NCBI GenBank assembly: GCA_030267565.1
Contig: BRXU01000060.1
Location: 124,001-188,000, forward strand
Length of the DNA: 64,000 nt
Reading direction: 5' to 3'
Origin: Pleodorina starrii
Lineage: Eukaryota > Chlorophyta > Chlorophyceae > Chlamydomonadales > Volvocaceae
Shown: positions 51,502 to 63,550 of the stretch, piece after piece
How the letters are laid out: every line of letters begins with the position of its first letter
Numbering within the stretch: the stretch's first letter is position 1
Notes under the pieces: generated by a model
What the model saw: only the letters and a program-made list of their open reading frames with translations
Told to the model about the DNA's origin: nothing
Databases searched by the model: none
Program-made: the position numbers and the translations under genes

Positions 51502-51664
51502 ATACTTACCTGGCCCGCTTCTCGAGGTGGTCCCGATGGCCTCGGTTGCATGGTTGGTCTTTGCCTTGCACGTCGCAAGGGCCTTCCGTGGTCGGCCCTT
51601 TATGGTGTCCGGCAGGGCTTAATTTTTGTAAGGCTGAGGATCTGCGCACTGCGCGACCTCGGCA
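51502..51664 (+). ncRNA. U1: U1 snRNA, unit 4 (G71 variant)
   Basis: G at base 71; otherwise as reference. Type B unit. Confidence 0.95.
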
Positions 51665-52335
51665 CCCAATCGTTTGTTCCGTACACCCATCTCCATGGGG
51701 GAGACACACATGCATATCGAATGGACGTCATTTGCAGGGACTTATTACCAGGCTTTCCATTTGCACAGGCCCACAATCCGTTTGGCAATAAAATTGAGTT
51801 ACAGGCCCTAAGACCTTCGCTCTGGGCCAGCGGACGCTCGGCGCCCGGCACACGCCGTCTCACACGAAGGGGTGGCTCAAGACTAAAGGTGCGACCCCGC
51901 GCTTATGGCCCTGTAACCACATCATCCCCGCCCGTCCTCAAACCGATTTGCCTCGCGCAAAGTCCCTTTCCCCTGTCGGAGCGTGCCTGCTGCCCCCCTG
52001 TGGGCATGCTGTCAGTGTCCTGATCGTGACAACCGTCCCGATCTATCGTCACAACCGTCACGCACTCGTGGCGGGCCGTTCCCGTGCGTGTTCAGTGGCG
52101 CCCCGCCCCCCTACATGGTTAGTTTTCGGGGGCACACGCCGGGGCTCGTCCGCGGCTGTTCTTAATACATCCCGGGCGGGCTGACCCAGCATGTTGGGAC
52201 AAATATGGCTGGACGAACGCCACGGTGGCGCGCTAGCGGATGTCAGTCGGTTGGAATGCTTACCCACCATCGCTTGGTACCCGCTGGCCAGCACGCATCC
52301 CTGAGGGTGGTGCAAAAACGTTGCCCATACTAAGC

Positions 52336-52525
52336 ATACCTTTCTCGGCCTTTTGGCTCAGATCATGTGTAGTATCTGTTCTTATAAGCTTAATCGCTTA
52401 TATGGTCCTCATTGAGGACCTGCGATTAACTTCAATTTTTCTCGGGGGTGGGTCAATGGGTGCGCTTGCGCACTCGACTCACCAGCATGGTTGCGGCCTT
52501 ACACTACCGCTGCAGCCGTGCACCC
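52336..52525 (+). ncRNA. U2: U2 snRNA, unit 5
   Basis: Same sequence as the unit 2 reference copy. Confidence 0.96.
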
Positions 52526-52596
52526 GGCCCAAACTATCGTACACCAGGATACTACTTCTCATCTTCTCAAGCATATCTGATGACGCTGGGATATCT

Positions 52597-53351
52597 TGCG
52601 AGGTTTCCGGCCTGCAGTACGATTCTCCGTTGCTGGGGTTCGACCACGTGCTCCTGGCCCGCCACTCCCGTGCTCTTCTGGCTCAACTCTAGTGGACCCA
52701 CCATGCTGGCCGCCCTGACTCTGCCGCTCGCCGTCGCGGCGGTTGCTGCCACCGCCGTCAGCACCACAGCCGCCGCCGCTACAGAGCCCACGTCGTGGCC
52801 ACCATCGGACCTTCACGCCCACAGCATCGCCCACCGTCGAAGCCACCACCACGGCCCCACGTGGCTAGCCCCAGCGCCATACCCTGCCCTTTCCAGTGCA
52901 GGGCGCCGCTGATGCCGCACGCTCCGCCGGGTGCAAAATGCGTCGTCTGCAGTCGGACCCCGGCCTGCTCTCGCAGCCTGAGACCTTGCCGAGGCCTGAT
53001 ACCCTCATCAACGGGGGCCCCGCAGCAGCAGCAGCAGCAGCAGCAGCAGATGTCGGGTGCTGCCGCCCCGACAACGGCCCAGGCGACGGTTGCATCGGCG
53101 GCGGCGCAGGCCACAGCAGCAGTGCCGCTGCCGGTGGCCGCTGCATGAGTGCCGTTACCGGTGGCCACTGTAGCAGTGCCGTAGGCGGCGGGCGCGGCGG
53201 CCGGTTGCTGCTGGTGGCTCTGTTTGGCTGGCGCAGTCTGAGCCTGAATGCGGCGGCGGTGCAACGACACCACGTGGTGGTGTGGGCGCTGTTTGCACCC
53301 AAGCTGATGTTCGAGGTGTGTGTGCTCCGTGGCGGCGGCGCACGCGGCGCT
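52597..53351 (+). pseudogene. PIG-O last-exon relic, unit 5
   Basis: Nine CAG units. It has CTCCGCCGG like units 1, 2 and 8, where units 3, 4, 6, 7, 9 and 10 have CTCCCCCGG. Confidence 0.9.
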
Positions 53352-53482
53352 ATGTAATCCGACAACTTTAGTGCGGGCTCTCGGGGACGCGGGGGACGGT
53401 TAACTTGACCCACCATCGGTGCTCCGTTCGCATGCCTTCCTTAGCATCTGGGAGGGGTTTTGCGTTCTTGCCTGAATCAAGC

Positions 53483-53645
53483 ATACTTACCTGGCCCGCT
53501 TCTCGAGGTGGTCCCGATGGCCTCGGTTGCATGGTTGGTCTTTGCCTTGCACGTCGCAAGGGCCTTCCGTGGTCGGCCCTTTATGGTGTCCGGCAGGGCT
53601 TAATTTTTGTAAGGCTGAGGATCTGCGCACTGCGCGACCTCGGCA
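53483..53645 (+). ncRNA. U1: U1 snRNA, unit 5 (G71 variant)
   Basis: G at base 71; otherwise as reference. Type A unit. Confidence 0.95.
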
Positions 53646-54316
53646 CCCAATCGTTTGTTCCGTACACCCATCTCCATGGGGGAGACACACATGCATATCG
53701 AATGGACGTCATTTGCAGGGACTTATTACCAGGCTTTCCATTTGCACAGGCCCACAATCCGTTTGGCAATAAAATTGAGTTACAGGCCCTAAGACCTTCG
53801 CTCTGGGCCAGCGGACGCTCGGCGCCCGTCACACGCCGTCTCACACTAAGGGGTGGCTCAAGACTGAAGGTGCGACCCCGCGCATATGGCCCTGTAACCA
53901 CATCATCCCCGCCCGTCCTCAAACCGATTTGCCTCGCGCAAAGTCCCTTTCCCCTGTCGGAGCGTGCCTGCTGCCCCCCTGTGGGCATGCTGTCAGTGTC
54001 CTGATCGTGACAACCGTCCCGATCTATCGTCACAACCGTCACGCACTCGTGGCGGGCCGTTCCCGTGCGTGTTCAGTGGCGCCCCGCCCCCCTACATGGT
54101 TAGTTTTCGGGGGCACACGCCGGGGCTCGTCCGCGGCTGTTCTTAATACATCCCGGGCGGGCTGACCCAGCATGTTGGGACAAATATGGCTGGACGAACG
54201 CCACGGTGGCGCGCTAGCGGATGTCAGTCGGTTGGAATGCTTACCCACCATCGCTTGGTACCCGCTGGCCAGCACGCATCCCTGAGGGTGGTGCAAAAAC
54301 GTTGCCCATACTAAGC

Positions 54317-54506
54317 ATACCTTTCTCGGCCTTTTGGCTCAGATCATGTGTAGTATCTGTTCTTATAAGCTTAATCGCTTATATGGTCCTCATTGAGGAC
54401 CTGCGATTAACTTCAATTTTTCTCGGGGGTGGGTCAATGGGTGCGCTTGCGCACTCGACTCACCAGCATGGTTGCGGCCTTACACTACCGCTGCAGCCGT
54501 GCACCC
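54317..54506 (+). ncRNA. U2: U2 snRNA, unit 6
   Basis: Same sequence as the unit 2 reference copy. Confidence 0.96.
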
Positions 54507-54577
54507 GGCCCAAACTATCGTACACCAGGATACTACTTCTCATCTTCTCAAGCATATCTGATGACGCTGGGATATCT

Positions 54578-55332
54578 TGCGAGGTTTCCGGCCTGCAGTA
54601 CGATTCTCCGTTGCTGGGGTTCGACCACGTGCTCCTGGCCCGCCACTCCCGTGCTCTTCTGGCTCAACTCTAGTGGACCCACCATGCTGGCCGCCCTGAC
54701 TCTGCCGCTCGCCGTCGCGGCGGTTGCTGCCACCGCCGTCAGCACCACAGCCGCCGCCGCTACAGAGCCCACGTCGTGGCCACCATCGGACCTTCACGCC
54801 CACAGCATCGCCCACCGTCGAAGCCACCACCACGGCCCCACGTGGCTAGCCCCAGCGCCATACCCTGCCCTTTCCAGTGCAGGGCGCCGCTGATGCCGCA
54901 CGCTCCCCCGGGTGCAAAATGCGTCGTCTGCAGTCGGACCCCGGCCTGCTCTCGCAGCCTGAGACCTTGCCGAGGCCTGATACCCTCATCAACGGGGGCC
55001 CCGCAGCAGCAGCAGCAGCAGCAGCAGCAGATGTCGGGTGCTGCCGCCCCGACAACGGCCCAGGCGACGGTTGCATCGGCGGCGGCGCAGGCCACAGCAG
55101 CAGTGCCGCTGCCGGTGGCCGCTGCATGAGTGCCGTTACCGGTGGCCACTGTAGCAGTGCCGTAGGCGGCGGGCGCGGCGGCCGGTTGCTGCTGGTGGCT
55201 CTGTTTGGCTGGCGCAGTCTGAGCCTGAATGCGGCGGCGGTGCAACGACACCACGTGGTGGTGTGGGCGCTGTTTGCACCCAAGCTGATGTTCGAGGTGT
55301 GTGTGCTCCGTGGCGGCGGCGCACGCGGCGCT
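54578..55332 (+). pseudogene. PIG-O last-exon relic, unit 6
   Basis: Relic with nine CAG units. Confidence 0.9.
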
Positions 55333-55463
55333 ATGTAATCCGACAACTTTAGTGCGGGCTCTCGGGGACGCGGGGCACGGTTAACTTGACCCACCATCGG
55401 TGCTCCGTTCGCATGCCTTCCTTAGCATCTGGGAGGGGTTTTGCGTTCTTGCCTGATTCAAGC

Positions 55464-55626
55464 ATACTTACCTGGCCCGCTTCTCGAGGTGGTCCCGATG
55501 GCCTCGGTTGCATGGTTGGTCTTTGCCTTGCACGTCGCAAGGGCCTTCCGTGGTCGGCCCTTTATGGTGTCCGGCAGGGCTTAATTTTTGTAAGGCTGAG
55601 GATCTGCGCACTGCGCGACCTCGGCA
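55464..55626 (+). ncRNA. U1: U1 snRNA, unit 6 (G71 variant)
   Basis: G at base 71. Just upstream the promoter reads CTGATTCAAGC instead of CTGAATCAAGC, as in units 8 and 9. Confidence 0.95.
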
Positions 55627-56297
55627 CCCAATCGTTTGTTCCGTACACCCATCTCCATGGGGGAGACACACATGCATATCGAATGGACGTCATTTGCAGG
55701 GACTTATTACCAGGCTTTCCATTTGCACAGGCCCACAATCCGTTTGGCAATAAAATTGAGTTACAGGCCCTAAGACCTTCGCTCTGGGCCAGCGGACGCT
55801 CGGCGCCCGGCACACGCCGTCTCACACGAAGGGGTGGCTCAAGACTAAAGGTGCGACCCCGCGCTTATGGCCCTGTAACCACATCATCCCCGCCCGTCCT
55901 CAAACCGATTTGCCTCGCGCAAAGTCCCTTTCCCCTGTCGGAGCGTGCCTGCTGCCCCCCTGTGGGCATGCTGTCAGTGTCCTGATCGTGACAACCGTCC
56001 CGATCTATCGTCACAACCGTCACGCACTCGTGGCGGGCCGTTCCCGTGCGTGTTCAGTGGCGCCCCGCCCCCCTACATGGTTAGTTTTCGGGGGCACACG
56101 CCGGGGCTCGTCCGCGGCTGTTCTTAATACATCCCGGGCGGGCTGACCCAGCATGTTGGGACAAATATGGCTGGACGAACGCCACGGTGGCGCGCTAGCG
56201 GATGTCAGTCGGTTGGAATGCTTACCCACCATCGCTTGGTACCCGCTGGCCAGCACGCATCCCTGAGGGTGGTGCAAAAACGTTGCCCATACTAAGC

Positions 56298-56487
56298 ATA
56301 CCTTTCTCGGCCTTTTGGCTCAGATCATGTGTAGTATCTGTTCTTATAAGCTTAATCGCTTATATGGTCCTCATTGAGGACCTGCGATTAACTTCAATTT
56401 TTCTCGGGGGTGGGTCAATGGGTGCGCTTGCGCACTCGACTCACCAGCATGGTTGCGGCCTTACACTACCGCTGCAGCCGTGCACCC
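56298..56487 (+). ncRNA. U2: U2 snRNA, unit 7
   Basis: Same sequence as the unit 2 reference copy. Confidence 0.96.
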
Positions 56488-56558
56488 GGCCCAAACTATC
56501 GTACACCAGGATACTACTTCTCATCTTCTCAAGCATATCTGATGACGCTGGGATATCT

Positions 56559-57313
56559 TGCGAGGTTTCCGGCCTGCAGTACGATTCTCCGTTGCTGGGG
56601 TTCGACCACGTGCTCCTGGCCCGCCACTCCCGTGCTCTTCTGGCTCAACTCTAGTGGACCCACCATGCTGGCCGCCCTGACTCTGCCGCTCGCCGTCGCG
56701 GCGGTTGCTGCCACCGCCGTCAGCACCACAGCCGCCGCCGCTACAGAGCCCACGTCGTGGCCACCATCGGACCTTCACGCCCACAGCATCGCCCACCGTC
56801 GAAGCCACCACCACGGCCCCACGTGGCTAGCCCCAGCGCCATACCCTGCCCTTTCCAGTGCAGGGCGCCGCTGATGCCGCACGCTCCCCCGGGTGCAAAA
56901 TGCGTCGTCTGCAGTCGGACCCCGGCCTGCTCTCGCAGCCTGAGACCTTGCCGAGGCCTGATACCCTCATCAACGGGGGCCCCGCAGCAGCAGCAGCAGC
57001 AGCAGCAGCAGATGTCGGGTGCTGCCGCCCCGACAACGGCCCAGGCGACGGTTGCATCGGCGGCGGCGCAGGCCACAGCAGCAGTGCCGCTGCCGGTGGC
57101 CGCTGCATGAGTGCCGTTACCGGTGGCCACTGTAGCAGTGCCGTAGGCGGCGGGCGCGGCGGCCGGTTGCTGCTGGTGGCTCTGTTTGGCTGGCGCAGTC
57201 TGAGCCTGAATGCGGCGGCGGTGCAACGACACCACGTGGTGGTGTGGGCGCTGTTTGCACCCAAGCTGATGTTCGAGGTGTGTGTGCTCCGTGGCGGCGG
57301 CGCACGCGGCGCT
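56559..57313 (+). pseudogene. PIG-O last-exon relic, unit 7
   Basis: Relic with nine CAG units. Confidence 0.9.
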
Positions 57314-57444
57314 ATGTAATCCGACAACTTTAGTGCGGGCTCTCGGGGACGCGGGGCACGGTTAACTTGACCCACCATCGGTGCTACGTTCGCATGCCTT
57401 CCTTAGCATCTGGGAGGGGTTTTGCGTTCTTGCCTGAATCAAGC

Positions 57445-57607
57445 ATACTTACCTGGCCCGCTTCTCGAGGTGGTCCCGATGGCCTCGGTTGCATGGTTGG
57501 TCTTTGCCTTGCACTTCGCAAGGGCCTTCCGTGGTCGGCCCTTTATGGTGTCCGGCAGGGCTTAATTTTTGTAAGGCTGAGGATCTGCGCACTGCGCGAC
57601 CTCGGCA
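57445..57607 (+). ncRNA. U1: U1 snRNA, unit 7 (T71 form)
   Basis: T at base 71, as only in units 1 and 2, although its neighbours carry G. This suggests local conversion or a retained older form. The base after the USE-like element also differs (GGTGCTACG instead of GGTGCTCCG). Confidence 0.95.
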
Positions 57608-58278
57608 CCCAATCGTTTGTTCCGTACACCCATCTCCATGGGGGAGACACACATGCATATCGAATGGACGTCATTTGCAGGGACTTATTACCAGGCTTTC
57701 CATTTGCACAGGCCCACAATCCGTTTGGCAATAAAATTGAGTTACAGGCCCTAAGACCTTCGCTCTGGGCCAGCGGACGCTCGGCGCCCGGCACACGCCG
57801 TCTCACACGAAGGGGTGGCTCAAGACTAAAGGTGCGACCCCGCGCTTATGGCCCTGTAACCACATCATCCCCGCCCGTCCTCAAACCGATTTGCCTCGCG
57901 CAAAGTCCCTTTCCCCTGTCGGAGCGTGCCTGCTGCCCCCCTGTGGGCATGCTGTCAGTGTCCTGATCGTGACAACCGTCCCGATCTATCGTCACAACCG
58001 TCACGCACTCGTGGCGGGCCGTTCCCGTGCGTGTTCAGTGGCGCCCCGCCCCCCTACATGGTTAGTTTTCGGGGGCACACGCCGGGGCTCGTCCGCGGCT
58101 GTTCTTAATACATCCCGGGCGGGCTGACCCAGCATGTTGGGATAAATATGGCTGGACGAACGCCACGGTGGCGCGCTAGCGGATGTCAGTCGGTTGGAAT
58201 GCTTACCCACCATCGCTTGGTACCCGCTGGCCAGCACGCATCCCTGAGGGTGGTGCAAAAACGTTGCCCATACTAAGC

Positions 58279-58468
58279 ATACCTTTCTCGGCCTTTTGGC
58301 TCAGATCATGTGTAGTATCTGTTCTTATAAGCTTAATCGCTTATATGGTCCTCATTGAGGACCTGCGATTAACTTCAATTTTTCTCGGGGGTGGGTCAAT
58401 GGGTGCGCTTGCGCACTCGACTCACCAGCATGGTTGCGGCCTTACACTACCGCTGCAGCCGTGCACCC
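58279..58468 (+). ncRNA. U2: U2 snRNA, unit 8
   Basis: Same sequence as the unit 2 reference copy. Confidence 0.96.
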
Positions 58469-58539
58469 GGCCCAAACTATCGTACACCAGGATACTACTT
58501 CTCATCTTCTCAAGCATATCTGATGACGCTGGGATATCT

Positions 58540-59294
58540 TGCGAGGTTTCCGGCCTGCAGTACGATTCTCCGTTGCTGGGGTTCGACCACGTGCTCCTGG
58601 CCCGCCACTCCCGTGCTCTTCTGGCTCAACTCTAGTGGACCCACCATGCTGGCCGCCCTGACTCTGCCGCTCGCCGTCGCGGCGGTTGCTGCCACCGCCG
58701 TCAGCACCACAGCCGCCGCCGCTACAGAGCCCACGTCGTGGCCACCATCGGACCTTCACGCCCACAGCATCGCCCACCGTCGAAGCCACCACCACGGCCC
58801 CACGTGGCTAGCCCCAGCGCCATACCCTGCCCTTTCCAGTGCAGGGCGCCGCTGATGCCGCACGCTCCGCCGGGTGCAAAATGCGTCGTCTGCAGTCGGA
58901 CCCCGGCCTGCTCTCGCAGCCTGAGACCTTGCCGAGGCCTGATACCCTCATCAACGGGGGCCCCGCAGCAGCAGCAGCAGCAGCAGCAGCAGATGTCGGG
59001 TGCTGCCGCCCCGACAACGGCCCAGGCGACGGTTGCATCGGCGGCGGCGCAGGCCACAGCAGCAGTGCCGCTGCCGGTGGCCGCTGCATGAGTGCCGTTA
59101 CCGGTGGCCACTGTAGCAGTGCCGTAGGCGGCGGGCGCGGCGGCCGGTTGCTGCTGGTGGCTCTGTTTGGCTGGCGCAGTCTGAGCCTGAATGCGGCGGC
59201 GGTGCAACGACACCACGTGGTGGTGTGGGCGCTGTTTGCACCCAAGCTGATGTTCGAGGTGTGTGTGCTCCGTGGCGGCGGCGCACGCGGCGCT
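58540..59294 (+). pseudogene. PIG-O last-exon relic, unit 8
   Basis: Relic with nine CAG units; CTCCGCCGG form, as in unit 5. Confidence 0.9.
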
Positions 59295-59425
59295 ATGTAA
59301 TCCGACAACTTTAGTGCGGGCTCTCGGGGACGCGGGGGACGGTTAACTTGACCCACCATCGGTGCTCCGTTCGCATGCCTTCCTTAGCATCTGGGAGGGG
59401 TTTTGCGTTCTTGCCTGATTCAAGC

Positions 59426-59588
59426 ATACTTACCTGGCCCGCTTCTCGAGGTGGTCCCGATGGCCTCGGTTGCATGGTTGGTCTTTGCCTTGCACGTCGC
59501 AAGGGCCTTCCGTGGTCGGCCCTTTATTGTGTCCGGCAGGGCTTAATTTTTGTAAGGCTGAGGATCTGCGCACTGCGCGACCTCGGCA
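59426..59588 (+). ncRNA. U1: U1 snRNA, unit 8 (G71, T103 variant)
   Basis: G at base 71 and a private G-to-T change at base 103 (59528), in the region before the Sm site. The CTGATTCAAGC promoter variant is present. Type A unit. Confidence 0.94.
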
Positions 59589-60259
59589 CCCAATCGTTTG
59601 TTCCGTACACCCATCTCCATGGGGGAGACACACATGCATATCGAATGGACGTCATTTGCAGGGACTTATTACCAGGCTTTCCATTTGCACAGGCCCACAA
59701 TCCGTTTGGCAATAAAATTGAGTTACAGGCCCTAAGACCTTCGCTCTGGGCCAGCGGACGCTCGGCGCCCGTCACACGCCGTCTCACACTAAGGGGTGGC
59801 TCAAGACTGAAGGTGCGACCCCGCGCATATGGCCCTGTAACCACATCATCCCCGCCCGTCCTCAAACCGATTTGCCTCGCGCAAAGTCCCTTTCCCCTGT
59901 CGGAGCGTGCCTGCTGCCCCCCTGTGGGCATGCTGTCAGTGTCCTGATCGTGACAACCGTCCCGATCTATCGTCACAACCGTCACGCACTCGTGGCGGGC
60001 CGTTCCCGTGCGTGTTCAGTGGCGCCCCGCCCCCCTACATGGTTAGTTTTCGGGGGCACACGCCGGGGCTCGTCCGCGGCTGTTCTTAATACATCCCGGG
60101 CGGGCTGACCCAGCATGTTGGGACAAATATGGCTGGACGAACGCCACGGTGGCGCGCTAGCGGATGTCAGTCGGTTGGAATGCTTACCCACCATCGCTTG
60201 GTACCCGCTGGCCAGCACGCATCCCTGAGGGTGGTGCAAAAACGTTGCCCATACTAAGC

Positions 60260-60449
60260 ATACCTTTCTCGGCCTTTTGGCTCAGATCATGTGTAGTATC
60301 TGTTCTTATAAGCTTAATCGCTTATATGGTCCTCATTGAGGACCTGCGATTAACTTCAATTTTTCTCGGGGGTGGGTCAATGGGTGCGCTTGCGCACTCG
60401 ACTCACCAGCATGGTTGCGGCCTTACACTACCGCTGCAGCCGTGCACCC
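60260..60449 (+). ncRNA. U2: U2 snRNA, unit 9
   Basis: Same sequence as the unit 2 reference copy. Confidence 0.96.
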
Positions 60450-60520
60450 GGCCCAAACTATCGTACACCAGGATACTACTTCTCATCTTCTCAAGCATAT
60501 CTGATGACGCTGGGATATCT

Positions 60521-61275
60521 TGCGAGGTTTCCGGCCTGCAGTACGATTCTCCGTTGCTGGGGTTCGACCACGTGCTCCTGGCCCGCCACTCCCGTGCTCT
60601 TCTGGCTCAACTCTAGTGGACCCACCATGCTGGCCGCCCTGACTCTGCCGCTCGCCGTCGCGGCGGTTGCTGCCACCGCCGTCAGCACCACAGCCGCCGC
60701 CGCTACAGAGCCCACGTCGTGGCCACCATCGGACCTTCACGCCCACAGCATCGCCCACCGTCGAAGCCACCACCACGGCCCCACGTGGCTAGCCCCAGCG
60801 CCATACCCTGCCCTTTCCAGTGCAGGGCGCCGCTGATGCCGCACGCTCCCCCGGGTGCAAAATGCGTCGTCTGCAGTCGGACCCCGGCCTGCTCTCGCAG
60901 CCTGAGACCTTGCCGAGGCCTGATACCCTCATCAACGGGGGCCCCGCAGCAGCAGCAGCAGCAGCAGCAGCAGATGTCGGGTGCTGCCGCCCCGACAACG
61001 GCCCAGGCGACGGTTGCATCGGCGGCGGCGCAGGCCACAGCAGCAGTGCCGCTGCCGGTGGCCGCTGCATGAGTGCCGTTACCGGTGGCCACTGTAGCAG
61101 TGCCGTAGGCGGCGGGCGCGGCGGCCGGTTGCTGCTGGTGGCTCTGTTTGGCTGGCGCAGTCTGAGCCTGAATGCGGCGGCGGTGCAACGACACCACGTG
61201 GTGGTGTGGGCGCTGTTTGCACCCAAGCTGATGTTCGAGGTGTGTGTGCTCCGTGGCGGCGGCGCACGCGGCGCT
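60521..61275 (+). pseudogene. PIG-O last-exon relic, unit 9
   Basis: Relic with nine CAG units. Confidence 0.9.
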
Positions 61276-61406
61276 ATGTAATCCGACAACTTTAGTGCGG
61301 GCTCTCGGGGACGCGGGGCACGGTTAACTTGACCCACCATCGGTGCTCCGTTCGCATGCCTTCCTTAGCATCTGGGAGGGGTTTTGCGTTCTTGCCTGAT
61401 TCAAGC

Positions 61407-61569
61407 ATACTTACCTGGCCCGCTTCTCGAGGTGGTCCCGATGGCCTCGGTTGCATGGTTGGTCTTTGCCTTGCACGTCGCAAGGGCCTTCCGTGGTCGG
61501 CCCTTTATGGTGTCCGGCAGGGCTTAATTTTTGTAAGGCTGAGGATCTGCGCACTGCGCGACCTCGGCA
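61407..61569 (+). ncRNA. U1: U1 snRNA, unit 9 (G71 variant)
   Basis: G at base 71, with the CTGATTCAAGC promoter variant. Type B unit. Confidence 0.95.
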
Positions 61570-62240
61570 CCCAATCGTTTGTTCCGTACACCCATCTCCA
61601 TGGGGGAGACACACATGCATATCGAATGGACGTCATTTGCAGGGACTTATTACCAGGCTTTCCATTTGCACAGGCCCACAATCCGTTTGGCAATAAAATT
61701 GAGTTACAGGCCCTAAGACCTTCGCTCTGGGCCAGCGGACGCTCGGCGCCCGGCACACGCCGTCTCACACGAAGGGGTGGCTCAAGACTAAAGGTGCGAC
61801 CCCGCGCTTATGGCCCTGTAACCACATCATCCCCGCCCGTCCTCAAACCGATTTGCCTCGCGCAAAGTCCCTTTCCCCTGTCGGAGCGTGCCTGCTGCCC
61901 CCCTGTGGGCATGCTGTCAGTGTCCTGATCGTGACAACCGTCCCGATCTATCGTCACAACCGTCACGCACTCGTGGCGGGCCGTTCCCGTGCGTGTTCAG
62001 TGGCGCCCCGCCCCCCTACATGGTTAGTTTTCGGGGGCACACGCCGGGGCTCGTCCGCGGCTGTTCTTAATACATCCCGGGCGGGCTGACCCAGCATGTT
62101 GGGACAAATATGGCTGGACGAACGCCACGGTGGCGCGCTAGCGGATGTCAGTCGGTTGGAATGCTTACCCACCATCGCTTGGTACCCGCTGGCCAGCACG
62201 CATCCCTGAGGGTGGTGCAAAAACGTTGCCCATACTAAGC

Positions 62241-62430
62241 ATACCTTTCTCGGCCTTTTGGCTCAGATCATGTGTAGTATCTGTTCTTATAAGCTTAATC
62301 GCTTATATGGTCCTCATTGAGGACCTGCGATTAACTTCAATTTTTCTCGGGGGTGGGTCAATGGGTGCGCTTGCGCACTCGACTCACCAGCATGGTTGCG
62401 GCCTTACACTACCGCTGCAGCCGTGCACCC
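62241..62430 (+). ncRNA. U2: U2 snRNA, unit 10
   Basis: Same sequence as the unit 2 reference copy. Confidence 0.96.
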
Positions 62431-62501
62431 GGCCCAAACTATCGTACACCAGGATACTACTTCTCATCTTCTCAAGCATATCTGATGACGCTGGGATATC
62501 T

Positions 62502-63256
62502 TGCGAGGTTTCCGGCCTGCAGTACGATTCTCCGTTGCTGGGGTTCGACCACGTGCTCCTGGCCCGCCACTCCCGTGCTCTTCTGGCTCAACTCTAGTGG
62601 ACCCACCATGCTGGCCGCCCTGACTCTGCCGCTCGCCGTCGCGGCGGTTGCTGCCACCGCCGTCAGCACCACAGCCGCCGCCGCTACAGAGCCCACGTCG
62701 TGGCCACCATCGGACCTTCACGCCCACAGCATCGCCCACCGTCGAAGCCACCACCACGGCCCCACGTGGCTAGCCCCAGCGCCATACCCTGCCCTTTCCA
62801 GTGCAGGGCGCCGCTGATGCCGCACGCTCCCCCGGGTGCAAAATGCGTCGTCTGCAGTCGGACCCCGGCCTGCTCTCGCAGCCTGAGACCTTGCCGAGGC
62901 CTGATACCCTCATCAACGGGGGCCCCGCAGCAGCAGCAGCAGCAGCAGCAGCAGATGTCGGGTGCTGCCGCCCCGACAACGGCCCAGGCGACGGTTGCAT
63001 CGGCGGCGGCGCAGGCCACAGCAGCAGTGCCGCTGCCGGTGGCCGCTGCATGAGTGCCGTTACCGGTGGCCACTGTAGCAGTGCCGTAGGCGGCGGGCGC
63101 GGCGGCCGGTTGCTGCTGGTGGCTCTGTTTGGCTGGCGCAGTCTGAGCCTGAATGCGGCGGCGGTGCAACGACACCACGTGGTGGTGTGGGCGCTGTTTG
63201 CACCCAAGCTGATGTTCGAGGTGTGTGTGCTCCGTGGCGGCGGCGCACGCGGCGCT
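62502..63256 (+). pseudogene. PIG-O last-exon relic, unit 10
   Basis: Relic with nine CAG units. Confidence 0.9.
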
Positions 63257-63387
63257 ATGTAATCCGACAACTTTAGTGCGGGCTCTCGGGGACGCGGGGC
63301 ACGGTTAACTTGACCCACCATCGGTGCTCCGTTCGCATGCCTTCCTTAGCATCTGGGAGGGGTTTTGCGTTCTTGCCTGAATCAAGC

Positions 63388-63550
63388 ATACTTACCTGGC
63401 CCGCTTCTCGAGGTGGTCCCGATGGCCTCGGTTGCATGGTTGGTCTTTGCCTTGCACGTCGCAAGGGCCTTCCGTGGTCGGCCCTTTATGGTGTCCGGCA
63501 GGGCTTAATTTTTGTAAGGCTGAGGATCTGCGCACTGCGCGACCTCGGCA
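63388..63550 (+). ncRNA. U1: U1 snRNA, unit 10 (G71 variant)
   Basis: G at base 71; otherwise as reference. Type B unit. The array continues past the right edge of the window. Confidence 0.95.
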
